NCBI GenBank assembly: GCA_958436995.1
Contig: CAUBMI010000014.1
Location: forward strand, 1 to 36,335
Origin: an uncultured Collinsella sp.
GTDB lineage: Bacteria; Actinomycetota; Coriobacteriia; Coriobacteriales; Coriobacteriaceae
Reading direction: 5' to 3'
DNA: 36,335 nucleotides
The notes under the pieces were generated by a model. The model saw nothing but the letters and a program-made list of their open reading frames with translations, searched no databases and was not told the origin of the DNA. Position numbers and translations under genes: made by a program. Shown piece by piece: positions 16,508 through 26,620 of this stretch. How positions within the stretch are numbered: position 1 is the stretch's first letter; every line of letters begins with the position of its first letter.

Positions 16508-17281
16508 CTACTTGTGTGCTTTGCCCTGATTGGCCACGGCGTCGATCTTGGCGGCGATGGTCGCCGGGTCGCCGATGTAGCGCTTGTCGAGGACGTTGAA
16601 ATCGGTGTCGAAGGTGTAGACGAGCGGCACGCCGGTGGGGATGTTGACCTTGAGGATCTCCTCGGGCATGAGGTGCTCGAGCTTCATGACGAGTGAGCGC
16701 AGGGAGTTGCCGTGCGCGGCGATGAGTACGCGCTTGCCGGCGAGCATCTGGGGGCGAATCTCGTCTTCGAAATAGGGCCAGGCGCGGGCGATCGTGTCCT
16801 TGAGGCACTCGGTATAGGGTAGCTGATCGGGCGCGATGTCGCGGTATTGCTCCTGGGTGTGGGGGTCGCGCGCGTCGTCCGGCTCGAGTGCCGGCGGGCA
16901 GATATCGAAGGAGCGGCGCCAGATGAGCACCTGTTCGTCGCCGTGCTCCGCGGCGGCATCGGCCTTGTTGAGACCCTGCAACGCACCGTAGTGGCGCTCG
17001 TTGAGCTTCCAGGATTTGATGACGGGCAGCCACTCGCGATCCATTTGGCCGAGCACGATATCGAGGGTGTGAATTGCGCGCTTGAGACGCGAGGTGTAGC
17101 AGACGTCAAAGTCGAAACCGGCTTCTTTGAGGGCGCGACCGCCTGCTGCGGCTTCTTCGCGGCCCGTGTCGGTGAGCTCGACATCGGTCCAGCCGGTGAA
17201 CAGGTTGAGTTTGTTCCACTCGGATTCTCCGTGACGGATAAGGACAAGTTGCATTGTCTGTCGGTCTGCTCGGTGCGCCAT
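16508..17281 (-). CDS. gpmA: 2,3-bisphosphoglycerate-dependent phosphoglycerate mutase
   Basis: The enzyme interconverts 2- and 3-phosphoglycerate in glycolysis. The 257 residues match the dPGM family. The phospho-histidine is His17 in LIRHGESEWN. LFTGWTDVELT, TSRLKRAIHT, ERHYGALQGLNK and AAHGNSLR mark the rest of the active site. I chose ATG 17281 because AAGGAGG lies six bases before it; an ATG nine codons later would give the more usual N-terminus MQLVLIRHG but has no good site. Confidence 0.95.
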   Translation of the reverse strand: MAHRADRQTMQLVLIRHGESEWNKLNLFTGWTDVELTDTGREEAAAGGRALKEAGFDFDVCYTSRLKRAIHTLDIVLGQMDREWLPVIKSWKLNERHYGALQGLNKADAAAEHGDEQVLIWRRSFDICPPALEPDDARDPHTQEQYRDIAPDQLPYTECLKDTIARAWPYFEDEIRPQMLAGKRVLIAAHGNSLRSLVMKLEHLMPEEILKVNIPTGVPLVYTFDTDFNVLDKRYIGDPATIAAKIDAVANQGKAHK

Positions 17282-17419
17282 AGGGGCCTCCTTGATCTGG
17301 CACGGTGTGCGTGCCGTTTGCTTGACGCCGCAAAGGATACCCGTTTTAAGCTTAAAAGTTAACCAAGCCTAACAAAATTGTTCTATTTGAATGGGATGGT
17401 GAAGGGGGGCTGCCGAAAT

Positions 17420-17636
17420 GTCTCGATCTGTAACAACTAGGGATGGAAATTGGGCCTAGGTGTTACAGATCGAGACAGGAAGAAATGGTCCTATGGAAAA
17501 TCTCAATTTGTAACAGCTGGCCGCCAAAACCGGCCCTTCGTGTTACAGATCGAGACAAACCAAAACCGCTCCGCAGAAAATCTCAATCTGTAACATCTAG
17601 GCGCCAAAATCCGCTCTTCCTGTTACAGATTGAGAT
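17420..17636. repeat. Palindromic lattice array B (3 units)
   Basis: Arm starts fall at 17421, 17461, 17501, 17541, 17581 and 17621: six alternating half-sites exactly 40 bp apart. The centres contain GGAAAT, CCAAAACC and CCAAAATCC. The array lies in the 705-bp gap between the divergent gpmA and gltB genes. Confidence 0.93.
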
Positions 17637-17798
17637 GTTTGAAGCGGTGAGCTTACAGGCCGAACTTGGGCGTCTTGTTGCCGCCCTTGAGGCCTGCTGT
17701 GTCGAGCCCCATCATGCAAAAGTCCGCATGGCCCTTGTTTCCAGAATGATTCAAAGGGGCCAGATGCATATGTGCCGGCTGTCCCTGCACTAAAACGT

Positions 17799-17851
17799 GT
17801 ACGTCAGCCTCCAAAGATGTCAAATTTCGACATGTTTGGGGGCTGACGTAC
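17799..17851. repeat. Long hairpin upstream of gltB
   Basis: The 26-nt arms 17799-17824 and 17826-17851 match as inverted copies at 23 of 26 positions; the outer 11 bp GTACGTCAGCC/GGCTGACGTAC are perfect. It lies about 135 bp before gltB. The stretch 17640-17790 between array B and this hairpin holds no gene that I trust. Confidence 0.7.
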
Positions 17852-17885
17852 ATGTTTGATAGCAAGACGTTGATGGTCGGTGTGC

Positions 17886-17917
17886 GTTACGCGATTGTTT
17901 CGAAACGGGCGGGAAAC
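17886..17917 (+). promoter_or_regulatory. Possible nitrogen-control site upstream of gltB
   Basis: GTTAC at 17886, GAAAC at 17902 and GAAAC at 17913 lie about 70-100 bp before gltB. The two GAAAC boxes are 6 bp apart. Actinobacterial GlnR sites use GTNAC and GAAAC boxes with 6-bp gaps, but the GTTAC-GAAAC gap here is 11 bp. This is a weak resemblance. Confidence 0.2.
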
Positions 17918-17986
17918 ACAACGGGCCGGCGATGCTCCTAGTATGCCTATTCAACTGACTGTCTAAATATCTAGGGGAGGATCGCG

Positions 17987-20900
17987 ATGCAGGCAGATTC
18001 CGCTCAGCAGCAGGGCCTTTATCGCCCCGAATTCGACCACGATGCATGTGGCATCGGCGCGCTTGCCGATATCAACGGCGAGCGCCATCACCAGATTCTG
18101 GACGATGCGCTGTCCATTCTGGTCAACTTGGAGCACCGCGGCGGCACGGGACTCGAGAAGAACACCGGCGATGGCGCCGGCATCTTGTTCCAGGTTCCGC
18201 ATCACTTTTTCCGTAAAGAGGCCCAAAAGTGCGGCCAGATTCTGCCGGCAGAGGGCGACTATGGCGTGGCCATGCTGTTCTTCCCGCAGGACGACAAGGG
18301 CGTAGAGGATGCCCGCCGCGTGTTTGAGGAAGGCTGCGCCGAGGCCGGCGTGCCGCTGCTCTTTTGGCGCGAGGTGCCGGTCGACCCGCACGACCTGGGC
18401 GAGACGACCCGCGCCTGCATGCCCACCATCTTGCAGGCTTTCCTGGGCCGCCCCGACGACACGCCCGCCGGCGATGCCTTTGAGCGTCGCCTGTACGTGT
18501 GCCGTCGCACCATCGAAAAGAAGGCCGACGCCGAGTTTGCCCTGCGCGACAAGATCTTCTACGTGTGCTCTATGAGCTCGCGCACCATCGTGTACAAGGG
18601 CATGCTGGTCGCCACGCAGATGCGCCGCTTCTTCATCGATCTCAACGACGCCGCCGTCAAAACGGCCGTGGCGCTCGTCCACTCGCGCTACTCCACCAAC
18701 ACCACGCCCAGTTGGGAGCGTGCGCACCCCAACCGCTTTATCATCCACAACGGCGAGATCAACACCCTCAAGGGCAACGTCAACTGGATTCGCGCCCGCG
18801 AGCCCAATCTGTACAGCCCCGTGCTGCAGCACGATCTTGAGCGTGTGATGCCCATCATCAACCGCGAGGGCTCCGACTCCGCGATTCTGGACAATGTGCT
18901 CGAGTTCTTGGTCATGAACGGTCGCCCGCTCACGCGTGCCGCGTCCATGCTGCTGCCCGAGCCGTGGGACCACAACGACAATCTGAGCGAAGAACGCCGC
19001 GCCTACGACGCCTACCAGTCCATGCTCATGGAGCCCTGGGACGGCCCTGCCGCCATCGCCTTTACCGACGGTCGCACCCTGGGTGCCGCCCTCGACCGTA
19101 ACGGCCTGCGTCCCGCCCGCTACTATGTGACGCGCGACGGTCGCTTTATGCTGGCAAGCGAGGTGGGCACCATCGAGGTGAGCCCCGAGAACATCCTGAC
19201 GAGCGGCTGTCTGGGGCCGGGCCAGATGCTCGAGGTCGATTTTGCCCGCGGCCGCGTGATCTACAACGACGAGCTGCGCGCCCGCTATGCCAAGGAAAAG
19301 CCCTACCGTGATTGGATCGCCGAGGAGACGCTGACGGTCGACGCGCTCGACAAGCCCGCCGCGCCCGCGCCCGCCGAGGACGCCGAGGTGCCTGCCGCCG
19401 TGCGCATGGCCAAGCTCGGCTATCACTGGGATGACGTCGACGAGGTCGTGCGCCCCATGGCCCGGCAGGGCAAGGCCCCGCTCGCCTCGATGGGCATCGA
19501 CGCCCCTCTGGCCTGCTTGTCCAAGAAGACGCGTTCGTTCTTTGATTACTTCTATCAGCTGTTCGCTCAGGTCACGAACCCGCCCATCGATGCCCTTCGC
19601 GAGCATATGGTCACCTCGACCACGCTCTACCTGGGCAACCACGGCAACCTGCTCGAGGATTCCCGTACGGCCTGCCAGCTGGTTCGCCTGGAGCGTCCGC
19701 TGCTGAGCGAGGAGGAGTTCGACCGCATTTGCGCCATCGACCGTGTTGGCTTTAAGACCCGTCGTTTCCGTGCCGTGTACCGCCGCGATGCCGGCGAGGG
19801 CGCGCTGCAGGCTGCGCTCAAGCAGCTTGCAGAGGACGTTGAAGCTGCGGTCCGCGACGGCGTGAACATCGTGGTGTTGAGCGATCGTGCCGCTGCGGGC
19901 GAGGCGCCCGTGCCGTCGCTGCTCGCCGTGGGCTGCGTGCACAATCACCTGATCCGCGCCGGTGTGCGTACCTTTGCCGACATCGTGGTGGAGTGCGGCG
20001 ACGCCGTGTCCCCGCACGACTTTGCGGCACTGGTGGGCTACTCCGCGAGCGGCATCTATCCGTACAACGCACATGCGTGCATCCGCGATCTGGCGGCACG
20101 CGGCGACCTGGAAGTGACGGCCGAGCAGGGCATCGCCAACTACAACAAGGCTGCGACCGCCGGCATCGTCTCCATCATGTCCAAGATGGGCATCTCCACG
20201 GTGCAGAGCTACCATTCGGCGCAGATCTTCGAGGCCGTGGGCTTTACGCCGGAGTTCGTCAACGCGTATTTCGCCGGCACGGTGAGCCGTGTGGGCGGTA
20301 TGGGTGTCGAGGACGTCGAGCGCGAGCAAAACGAGCGCTACGACGCCGCGCTCGCTATCCTTAAGAGCCCGGCTCCCGATCAGCTGCCCACGTTGGGTCT
20401 GACCAAGTGGCGCCCGCTCGGCGGCGAGGATCACCTCATCGATCCGCAGACTGTTTACCTGCTTCAGACCGCCTGCCGTGAGGACAGCTACGACACCTTT
20501 AAGGAGTACAGCGCCCGCCTGCACCGCACGGGCCGTGCCGTGCGCCTGCGCGACCTGCTGGACTTTGATGCCAGCGGCCGCACCCCGGTAGCACTCGACG
20601 AGGTGGAGCCTATGCTCAACATCGTCCGCCGCTTTAACACCGGCGCCATGTCGTACGGCTCCATCAGCAAAGAGGCGCACGAGTGCATGGCTATCGCCAT
20701 GAACCGCCTGCATGGACGCTCCAACTCCGGCGAGGGCGGCGAGGACCCGCGTCGCGAGACCCCGCTGGCTAACGGTGACTCAAAGAGCTCCGCCATCAAG
20801 CAGGTGGCAAGCGCGCGCTTTGGCGTGACGAGCCGCTACCTGTGCAGCGCCTTCGAGATTCAGATCAAGATGGCCCAGGGCGCCAAGCCCGGCGAGGGTG

Positions 20901-22684
20901 GACACCTGCCCGGCAAGAAGGTCTACCCCTGGATCGCCGAGGTCCGTCAGTCCACGCCCGGCATCGGCCTGATTTCGCCTCCGCCGCACCACGATATTTA
21001 CTCCATCGAGGACCTGGCAGAGCTGATCTTTGACCTTAAGAACGCCAACCCCGGCGCGCGCGTGTCGGTCAAGCTGGTCAGCGAGGCCGGCGTCGGCACC
21101 ATCGCCACCGGTGTGGCCAAGGGTGCTGCCGACAAGATCTTGATTAGCGGTCACAATGGCGGCTCAGGTGCCGCTGCGCGCGACTCTATCTGGCACGCGG
21201 GTTTGCCGCTGGAGCTTGGCCTTGCCGAGGCCCAGCAGACGCTGCTGCAAAACGGCCTGCGCTCACGCGTGGTGCTCGAGGCCGACGGTAAGCTCATGGA
21301 CGGCACCGACGTTGCCGTCGCCTGCTTGCTGGGCGCCGAGGAGTTTGGCTTTGCGACCATGCCGCTCATCTCCATGGGTTGCCTCATGCAGCGCGACTGC
21401 CAGCAGGATACTTGCCCCGCCGGCATCGCCACGCAAAACTGCCGCCTGCGTCGCGGCTTCCGCGGCAAGCCCGAGCACGTTGAGCACTTTATGCTCTTTG
21501 TTGCCGAGCAGCTGCGCGAGGTCATGGCGAGCCTGGGCTTCCGCACCGTCGACGAGATGGTCGGCCATCCCGAGTGCTTGCGCCAGATCGAGGTCCCGGG
21601 CAACCGCAAGGCTAACCTGCTCGATCTGTCGCCCGTGCTGGCGAGCGCGACCTGCGAGTTCGGTGCCCACATCTCGGGTGCCGACGGCCGTCACTTCCTG
21701 CCCCAGATGGCTGCGGACAGCGAGCTCGACAAGACGCTCGACTCCACGCTGTTTGTGCCTTACACGGCCGACGCTCGCGCGCACCTGCGCCCGATTCGCT
21801 TCCGCGCCGATATCGCCAACGTCAACCGCTGCGTGGGCACTATCCTGGGCAACGCGGTGACCAAGGCACATCCCGAGGGCCTGCCCGCCGGCTCCATCAC
21901 CATCGATTGCGATGGTTCGGCCGGTCAGAGCTTTGGCGCCTTCCTGCCGCGCGGCATTACGCTCAACGTGTGCGGCGACGCCAACGACTACTTTGGCAAG
22001 GGCCTTTCGGGCGGCGAGGTGTCGGTGCGCCCCAACCCGCATGCGACCTACAAGTTCGACGAAAACATCATCGTGGGTAACGTTGCGTTCTTTGGCGCCA
22101 CGAGCGGCCACGGCTTCATCAACGGCCTGGCCGGCCAGCGCTTTGGCGTACGCAACTCCGGTGCCACCGTGGTGGTCGAGGGCTGCGGCAACCACGGCTG
22201 TGAGTACATGACGGGCGGCCTGGCGCTCATCCTGGGCGAGGTCGGGCAGAACTTTGCCGCCGGCATGACGGGCGGCGTGGCCTATGTCTTTGACCAGTAC
22301 GGCACGCTCGATGCCCGCGTGAACCACGAGAGCGTTGAGCTCAAGGCCCCGACGGCCGGCGAGCTGGCGCAGATTCGCGAGCTCATCCAGGAGCACGTGG
22401 ACGCGACACAGAGCCCACGCGGCATTAAGCTGCTCTACAGCTTTGAGACGATGAGCAAGCACTTTGTGAAGGTCATTCCGACCGAGTACGAGCGTGTGCT
22501 GGCGATTGTCGCTGCGAGCGAGGCCGTCGGCAAGACGCATGCGCAGGCAGAGGAGCTGGCGTTTGACATTGTGACCGGTCGCGCGAGCGCCGCGGATGTC
22601 GCTCGCTTCGATATTGCGGGCGGTGCTGCGGGTGCTGCGTCCGTGGCCGCCAGCTCTGTTGCTTCGACCAAGAAGGAGGCGTAA
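17987..22684 (+). CDS. gltB: Glutamate synthase large subunit
   Basis: GltB makes glutamate from glutamine and 2-oxoglutarate, with electrons from its small subunit. The 1565 residues hold all family domains. The N-terminal class II amidotransferase has Cys22 in DACGIGA as nucleophile, after a short propeptide-like leader. A central domain follows. The FMN/2-oxoglutarate domain starts near 885 with GAMSYGSISKEAHE. The [3Fe-4S] cysteines are Cys1132, Cys1138 and Cys1143 (CX5CX4C). The C-terminal GXGXG beta-helix runs from about 1300. ATG 17987 follows GGGGAGG. gltD starts 5 bases after its stop, so they form an operon. Confidence 0.97.
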   Translation: MQADSAQQQGLYRPEFDHDACGIGALADINGERHHQILDDALSILVNLEHRGGTGLEKNTGDGAGILFQVPHHFFRKEAQKCGQILPAEGDYGVAMLFFPQDDKGVEDARRVFEEGCAEAGVPLLFWREVPVDPHDLGETTRACMPTILQAFLGRPDDTPAGDAFERRLYVCRRTIEKKADAEFALRDKIFYVCSMSSRTIVYKGMLVATQMRRFFIDLNDAAVKTAVALVHSRYSTNTTPSWERAHPNRFIIHNGEINTLKGNVNWIRAREPNLYSPVLQHDLERVMPIINREGSDSAILDNVLEFLVMNGRPLTRAASMLLPEPWDHNDNLSEERRAYDAYQSMLMEPWDGPAAIAFTDGRTLGAALDRNGLRPARYYVTRDGRFMLASEVGTIEVSPENILTSGCLGPGQMLEVDFARGRVIYNDELRARYAKEKPYRDWIAEETLTVDALDKPAAPAPAEDAEVPAAVRMAKLGYHWDDVDEVVRPMARQGKAPLASMGIDAPLACLSKKTRSFFDYFYQLFAQVTNPPIDALREHMVTSTTLYLGNHGNLLEDSRTACQLVRLERPLLSEEEFDRICAIDRVGFKTRRFRAVYRRDAGEGALQAALKQLAEDVEAAVRDGVNIVVLSDRAAAGEAPVPSLLAVGCVHNHLIRAGVRTFADIVVECGDAVSPHDFAALVGYSASGIYPYNAHACIRDLAARGDLEVTAEQGIANYNKAATAGIVSIMSKMGISTVQSYHSAQIFEAVGFTPEFVNAYFAGTVSRVGGMGVEDVEREQNERYDAALAILKSPAPDQLPTLGLTKWRPLGGEDHLIDPQTVYLLQTACREDSYDTFKEYSARLHRTGRAVRLRDLLDFDASGRTPVALDEVEPMLNIVRRFNTGAMSYGSISKEAHECMAIAMNRLHGRSNSGEGGEDPRRETPLANGDSKSSAIKQVASARFGVTSRYLCSAFEIQIKMAQGAKPGEGGHLPGKKVYPWIAEVRQSTPGIGLISPPPHHDIYSIEDLAELIFDLKNANPGARVSVKLVSEAGVGTIATGVAKGAADKILISGHNGGSGAAARDSIWHAGLPLELGLAEAQQTLLQNGLRSRVVLEADGKLMDGTDVAVACLLGAEEFGFATMPLISMGCLMQRDCQQDTCPAGIATQNCRLRRGFRGKPEHVEHFMLFVAEQLREVMASLGFRTVDEMVGHPECLRQIEVPGNRKANLLDLSPVLASATCEFGAHISGADGRHFLPQMAADSELDKTLDSTLFVPYTADARAHLRPIRFRADIANVNRCVGTILGNAVTKAHPEGLPAGSITIDCDGSAGQSFGAFLPRGITLNVCGDANDYFGKGLSGGEVSVRPNPHATYKFDENIIVGNVAFFGATSGHGFINGLAGQRFGVRNSGATVVVEGCGNHGCEYMTGGLALILGEVGQNFAAGMTGGVAYVFDQYGTLDARVNHESVELKAPTAGELAQIRELIQEHVDATQSPRGIKLLYSFETMSKHFVKVIPTEYERVLAIVAASEAVGKTHAQAEELAFDIVTGRASAADVARFDIAGGAAGAASVAASSVASTKKEA

Positions 22685-22689
22685 GTGCT

Positions 22690-24171
<1,482 letters not shown>

Positions 24172-24221
24172 GGCTGCTGCCCACAGCTGAATCGTCAAGG
24201 GCTGTCCCCAACGGCCGGCAC

Positions 24222-24276
24222 AAAAGGAACGTCCCTAAGTGCCGCCTAAGTGCCGGCAGTTAGGGACGTTCCTTTT
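24222..24276. terminator. Long inverted repeat after gltD, probable terminator
   Basis: Perfect 17-nt arms (24222-24238 and 24260-24276, AAAAGGAACGTCCCTAA and its reverse complement) flank a 21-nt loop. CTAAGTGCCG occurs twice in the loop region, at 24235 and 24246. The arm ends give A-rich and T-rich sides, so it could end transcription in either direction. The following 24300-24550 has several spurious open frames but nothing I can support as a gene. Confidence 0.6.
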
Positions 24277-24550
24277 CTGTCGGCACTCGGGGACACTCCT
24301 TGCGGATTTGCGAGCAGTTTGCTCGTTTGTCGACGTACGGATGTTCATTTGTCGACTTCTTGGGCTGTGGTCACCTGTTGTTTCTGTGGTGGCTGCGGGC
24401 ATCTGGCTCAAAAGAGCGGGTTGGCCGTCTATGTTTGCCTGCGGTTTTGTTGCGGTGCACATTTTCGGTCAAGCTTTTCGTCAAGTGTTTGGTCAGCATC
24501 TGGTTTGCAGCCGGAGGCCTATTTTGCCTGTGCTGGTCGTGGCTGCCCAC

Positions 24551-24592
24551 CCTCCTCGTAAGCTCAAATTGAGGTCCATCAGTTTGAGGAGG
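24551..24592 (+). promoter_or_regulatory. Hairpin that could hide the ribosome binding site of the next gene
   Basis: CCTCCTC at 24551-24557 is perfectly complementary to GAGGAGG at 24586-24592, which is the ribosome binding site of the gene at 24598. Inside, CTCAAATTGAG and CAGTTTGAG add more pairing. A translational switch is possible but untested. Confidence 0.45.
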
Positions 24593-24597
24593 ATGCC

Positions 24598-25305
24598 ATG
24601 ACTGACCACGCTTTAGACCGAGCAGAGCTGGCTGAAGCCGTCGGCAACGATATTGCCGACATGGCTCACTTTTGGATGCTGCGGAAGTTTCAATTCCTGG
24701 AGCCGGCGCGCGAACAGTTCGAGATCATTGTCGACCCGTGGCTCAGCTATTGCACTGAGCCTTCGCAAAACGAAATCATGGCCTACAACATGGCGTTTAC
24801 CGATTGGCTGCTGTTTGAGCGCCCCTATCGCCATGGCAAAACGCTGCTCGAGCTGTATGTTGACGAGCCGCCGGCATCGCTTTCGCCTGCCTCGCTCAAG
24901 CGGCTCGAGCAGGTACGCGACACGCAGTATTTCTCGCGCTTTGGCATTTTGGACAAGAATCCTGCGTCCGGCATGGTCGTGCTGAAGGACACGCGCACCG
25001 ATCATCGCTTTGATGTCTACGATCCGCATATCGTGCAGAAGGAGCACTGGAGTGACGGCGCGATTGCGGTGCGCCTCGCCTGCGTCGACGATGTCTGGCT
25101 TACGGCGGGACAGCTCTACCTGTATGACATCGCGCGGCTGAGCGATACGGCGGTCGATGGGCCGGGTGCGGTGCATCCGGAGGACCTGCAGGACGGCTTT
25201 GACACCTCGTGCATCAGCTTCTTCTTGCGTCTGGTCCGCGACATCATGGGTGCCCAGGGGCGGTATGTGAAGTCGCTCAACATCTACGAACAGGAATGGG
25301 AGTAG
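24598..25305 (+). CDS. Protein of unknown function
   Basis: I do not recognise the family. The 235 residues have no signal peptide or membrane segment. The protein is acidic and rich in aromatic residues, with stretches such as MAHFWMLRKFQFLEP, NMAFTDWLLFERPYRHGKT, DTQYFSRFGILDKNP and LKDTRTDHRFDVYDPH. Codon use matches the neighbours, and the ATG at 24598 follows a perfect GAGGAGG, so it is a real gene. It stands alone between the gltBD region and array C. No partner is suggested by context. Confidence 0.8.
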   Translation: MTDHALDRAELAEAVGNDIADMAHFWMLRKFQFLEPAREQFEIIVDPWLSYCTEPSQNEIMAYNMAFTDWLLFERPYRHGKTLLELYVDEPPASLSPASLKRLEQVRDTQYFSRFGILDKNPASGMVVLKDTRTDHRFDVYDPHIVQKEHWSDGAIAVRLACVDDVWLTAGQLYLYDIARLSDTAVDGPGAVHPEDLQDGFDTSCISFFLRLVRDIMGAQGRYVKSLNIYEQEWE

Positions 25306-25345
25306 GGGATGGACGGTTGTCGCCTGCCTTGCCTTCTGCCTTTAT

Positions 25346-25482
25346 GTCTCGATCTGTAACGTTTAGGGACAAAAAACCGGTCTACCTGGTACAGATCGAG
25401 ACGAATACTTGGGCGCCGCTGGTTTGTCTAAATCTGTAACGTTTAGGGGCCTGGAGAACGTCTAACTGTTACAGATCAAGAC
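25346..25482. repeat. Palindromic lattice array C (2 units), directly before the nuclease-like gene
   Basis: Arm starts are at 25347, 25387, 25427 and 25467, all 40 bp apart. The units are the most degenerate of the set: the left arms end TAACG, and one right arm reads TGGTACAG. The last arm ends 11 bp before the ribosome binding site of the gene at 25503, so the array must lie in that gene's promoter or leader. Confidence 0.88.
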
Positions 25483-25502
25483 GTTTATCAGCGGAGGCAA
25501 CG

Positions 25503-26579
25503 GTGACAAAGGTCCATTTCTCCGATGTGGCGGTGATGGAAGTGTCTAATACCGTTTTCAAACACAAGCATGCAACACGTAACACGTTGGCGCGGAATAG
25601 GATGCTTGCCAGGCTCACGGAGGCGGCTGAACAAGGCGTGCTGCTTGCGACACACGACAATGCCGAGCTCATGTGGCTGCGGCGTCATGTGGGAACTGAT
25701 GATATTGCGGAGCCCGAGCCGTATTTGTTCTGCTTGCAACATGATTGGGTTGTACTGACGCCGGCGGAGCGAGCACTGCGGACCATCAAAGGGCTTGCAG
25801 AATTTCATCCCGATTGGGCGTTTTGGGGTTATGACGCGGCACTTTTGTGGGGTCTGGAGGTGCCGAATGATCTGCTTGGACCGCGATTTCTTGTTAAGAC
25901 AGGTTGCTCGGTGCCGCTGAGTGCGGGATGCCGGCTGTTGCGTCCGCAGGCGGCGGGTGCGCTTGAGCGCGTCGACGGCGTGCGAGTGACGCCGTTTTGG
26001 CGCACGGTAGAGGATTGTCTGCTGCGTGCGCCGTTTTCGTATGGTCTGGCGATCGCCGATTCTGCGCTGCGGGCGAAGGGCATATCGCGCGACGACCTCT
26101 GCGAACGGCTCCAGGCCGATTGCGAGGGCAGACACGGGTATCGCAGAGCTCAGGTGATTGCGTCGCATGCGGACGGGCTGTCCGAAAACGGTGGCGAGTC
26201 TCGGTTCCGGGCGTTCTTTATTGCATACGGTTTTCCGGTGCCAGAGTTGCAGGTGGAGTTTCGTGACCCGCTTGATTCGAGCCAAGTGTTTCGCGTTGAT
26301 TATTTCTGGAGGCTCGAGGACGGGACGTGCGTGATTGGCGAGCTCGATGGAAAGGGAAAGTATGCCTTACAGAACGACGAGGGTCGGGAGTCGGTCGACC
26401 CGTTCGTGGCAGAACGTCAGCGAGAGTCTCATCTGACGATGCTCGGGCATAAGGTGCTGAGGTTTACGTTTGATGAGCTCAAGAATCCGGGGAAGCTGGC
26501 TGAAAAGATGAGACTGGCGGGCATTCCGCAGTGGGCCGATTTGGCTGAGCAGTGGAGGCGGCAGTGGTATGGGCGCTGA
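25503..26579 (+). CDS. AbiEi-like / DUF559-type protein with predicted nuclease fold
   Basis: The 358 residues match, from memory, a large actinobacterial group with an AbiEi-antitoxin-like N-terminal and middle part and a Vsr/DUF559-like C-terminal nuclease domain. The middle has AFWGYDAALLWGLEVP and VTPFWRTVEDCLLRAP, typical of this group. The C-terminal part has Glu232 in ESRFR, Asp266 in VDYFW, and Glu280-Leu-Asp282-Gly-Lys284, which fits a PD-(D/E)XK-like site, then RQRESHLTMLGHKVLRFTFDEL. Start GTG 25503 follows GGAGG. GC content is slightly lower than in its neighbours. Lattice arrays C and D flank it within about 45 bp on each side. Its job is unknown; defence, regulation or repeat upkeep are options. 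Confidence 0.72.
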   Translation: MTKVHFSDVAVMEVSNTVFKHKHATRNTLARNRMLARLTEAAEQGVLLATHDNAELMWLRRHVGTDDIAEPEPYLFCLQHDWVVLTPAERALRTIKGLAEFHPDWAFWGYDAALLWGLEVPNDLLGPRFLVKTGCSVPLSAGCRLLRPQAAGALERVDGVRVTPFWRTVEDCLLRAPFSYGLAIADSALRAKGISRDDLCERLQADCEGRHGYRRAQVIASHADGLSENGGESRFRAFFIAYGFPVPELQVEFRDPLDSSQVFRVDYFWRLEDGTCVIGELDGKGKYALQNDEGRESVDPFVAERQRESHLTMLGHKVLRFTFDELKNPGKLAEKMRLAGIPQWADLAEQWRRQWYGR

Positions 26580-26620
26580 GGGGTGCAACTGACGCGGATG
26601 TGGTTGTTCCTGCCGAGTTT

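Noticed and set aside
17653..17865. A small minus-strand protein ending near GNKTPKFGL
   Set aside because: It has no ribosome binding site, overlaps the 17799-17851 hairpin and resembles nothing I know. It might be a remnant.
18000..20700. A 900-codon open frame on the minus strand inside gltB
   Set aside because: It is the antisense shadow of a GC-rich gene; the plus strand has full glutamate synthase motifs.
24239..24601. Open frames of 90-120 codons upstream of the unknown gene
   Set aside because: Composition is unlike real proteins here, they lack ribosome sites and several frames are open at once over the hairpins.
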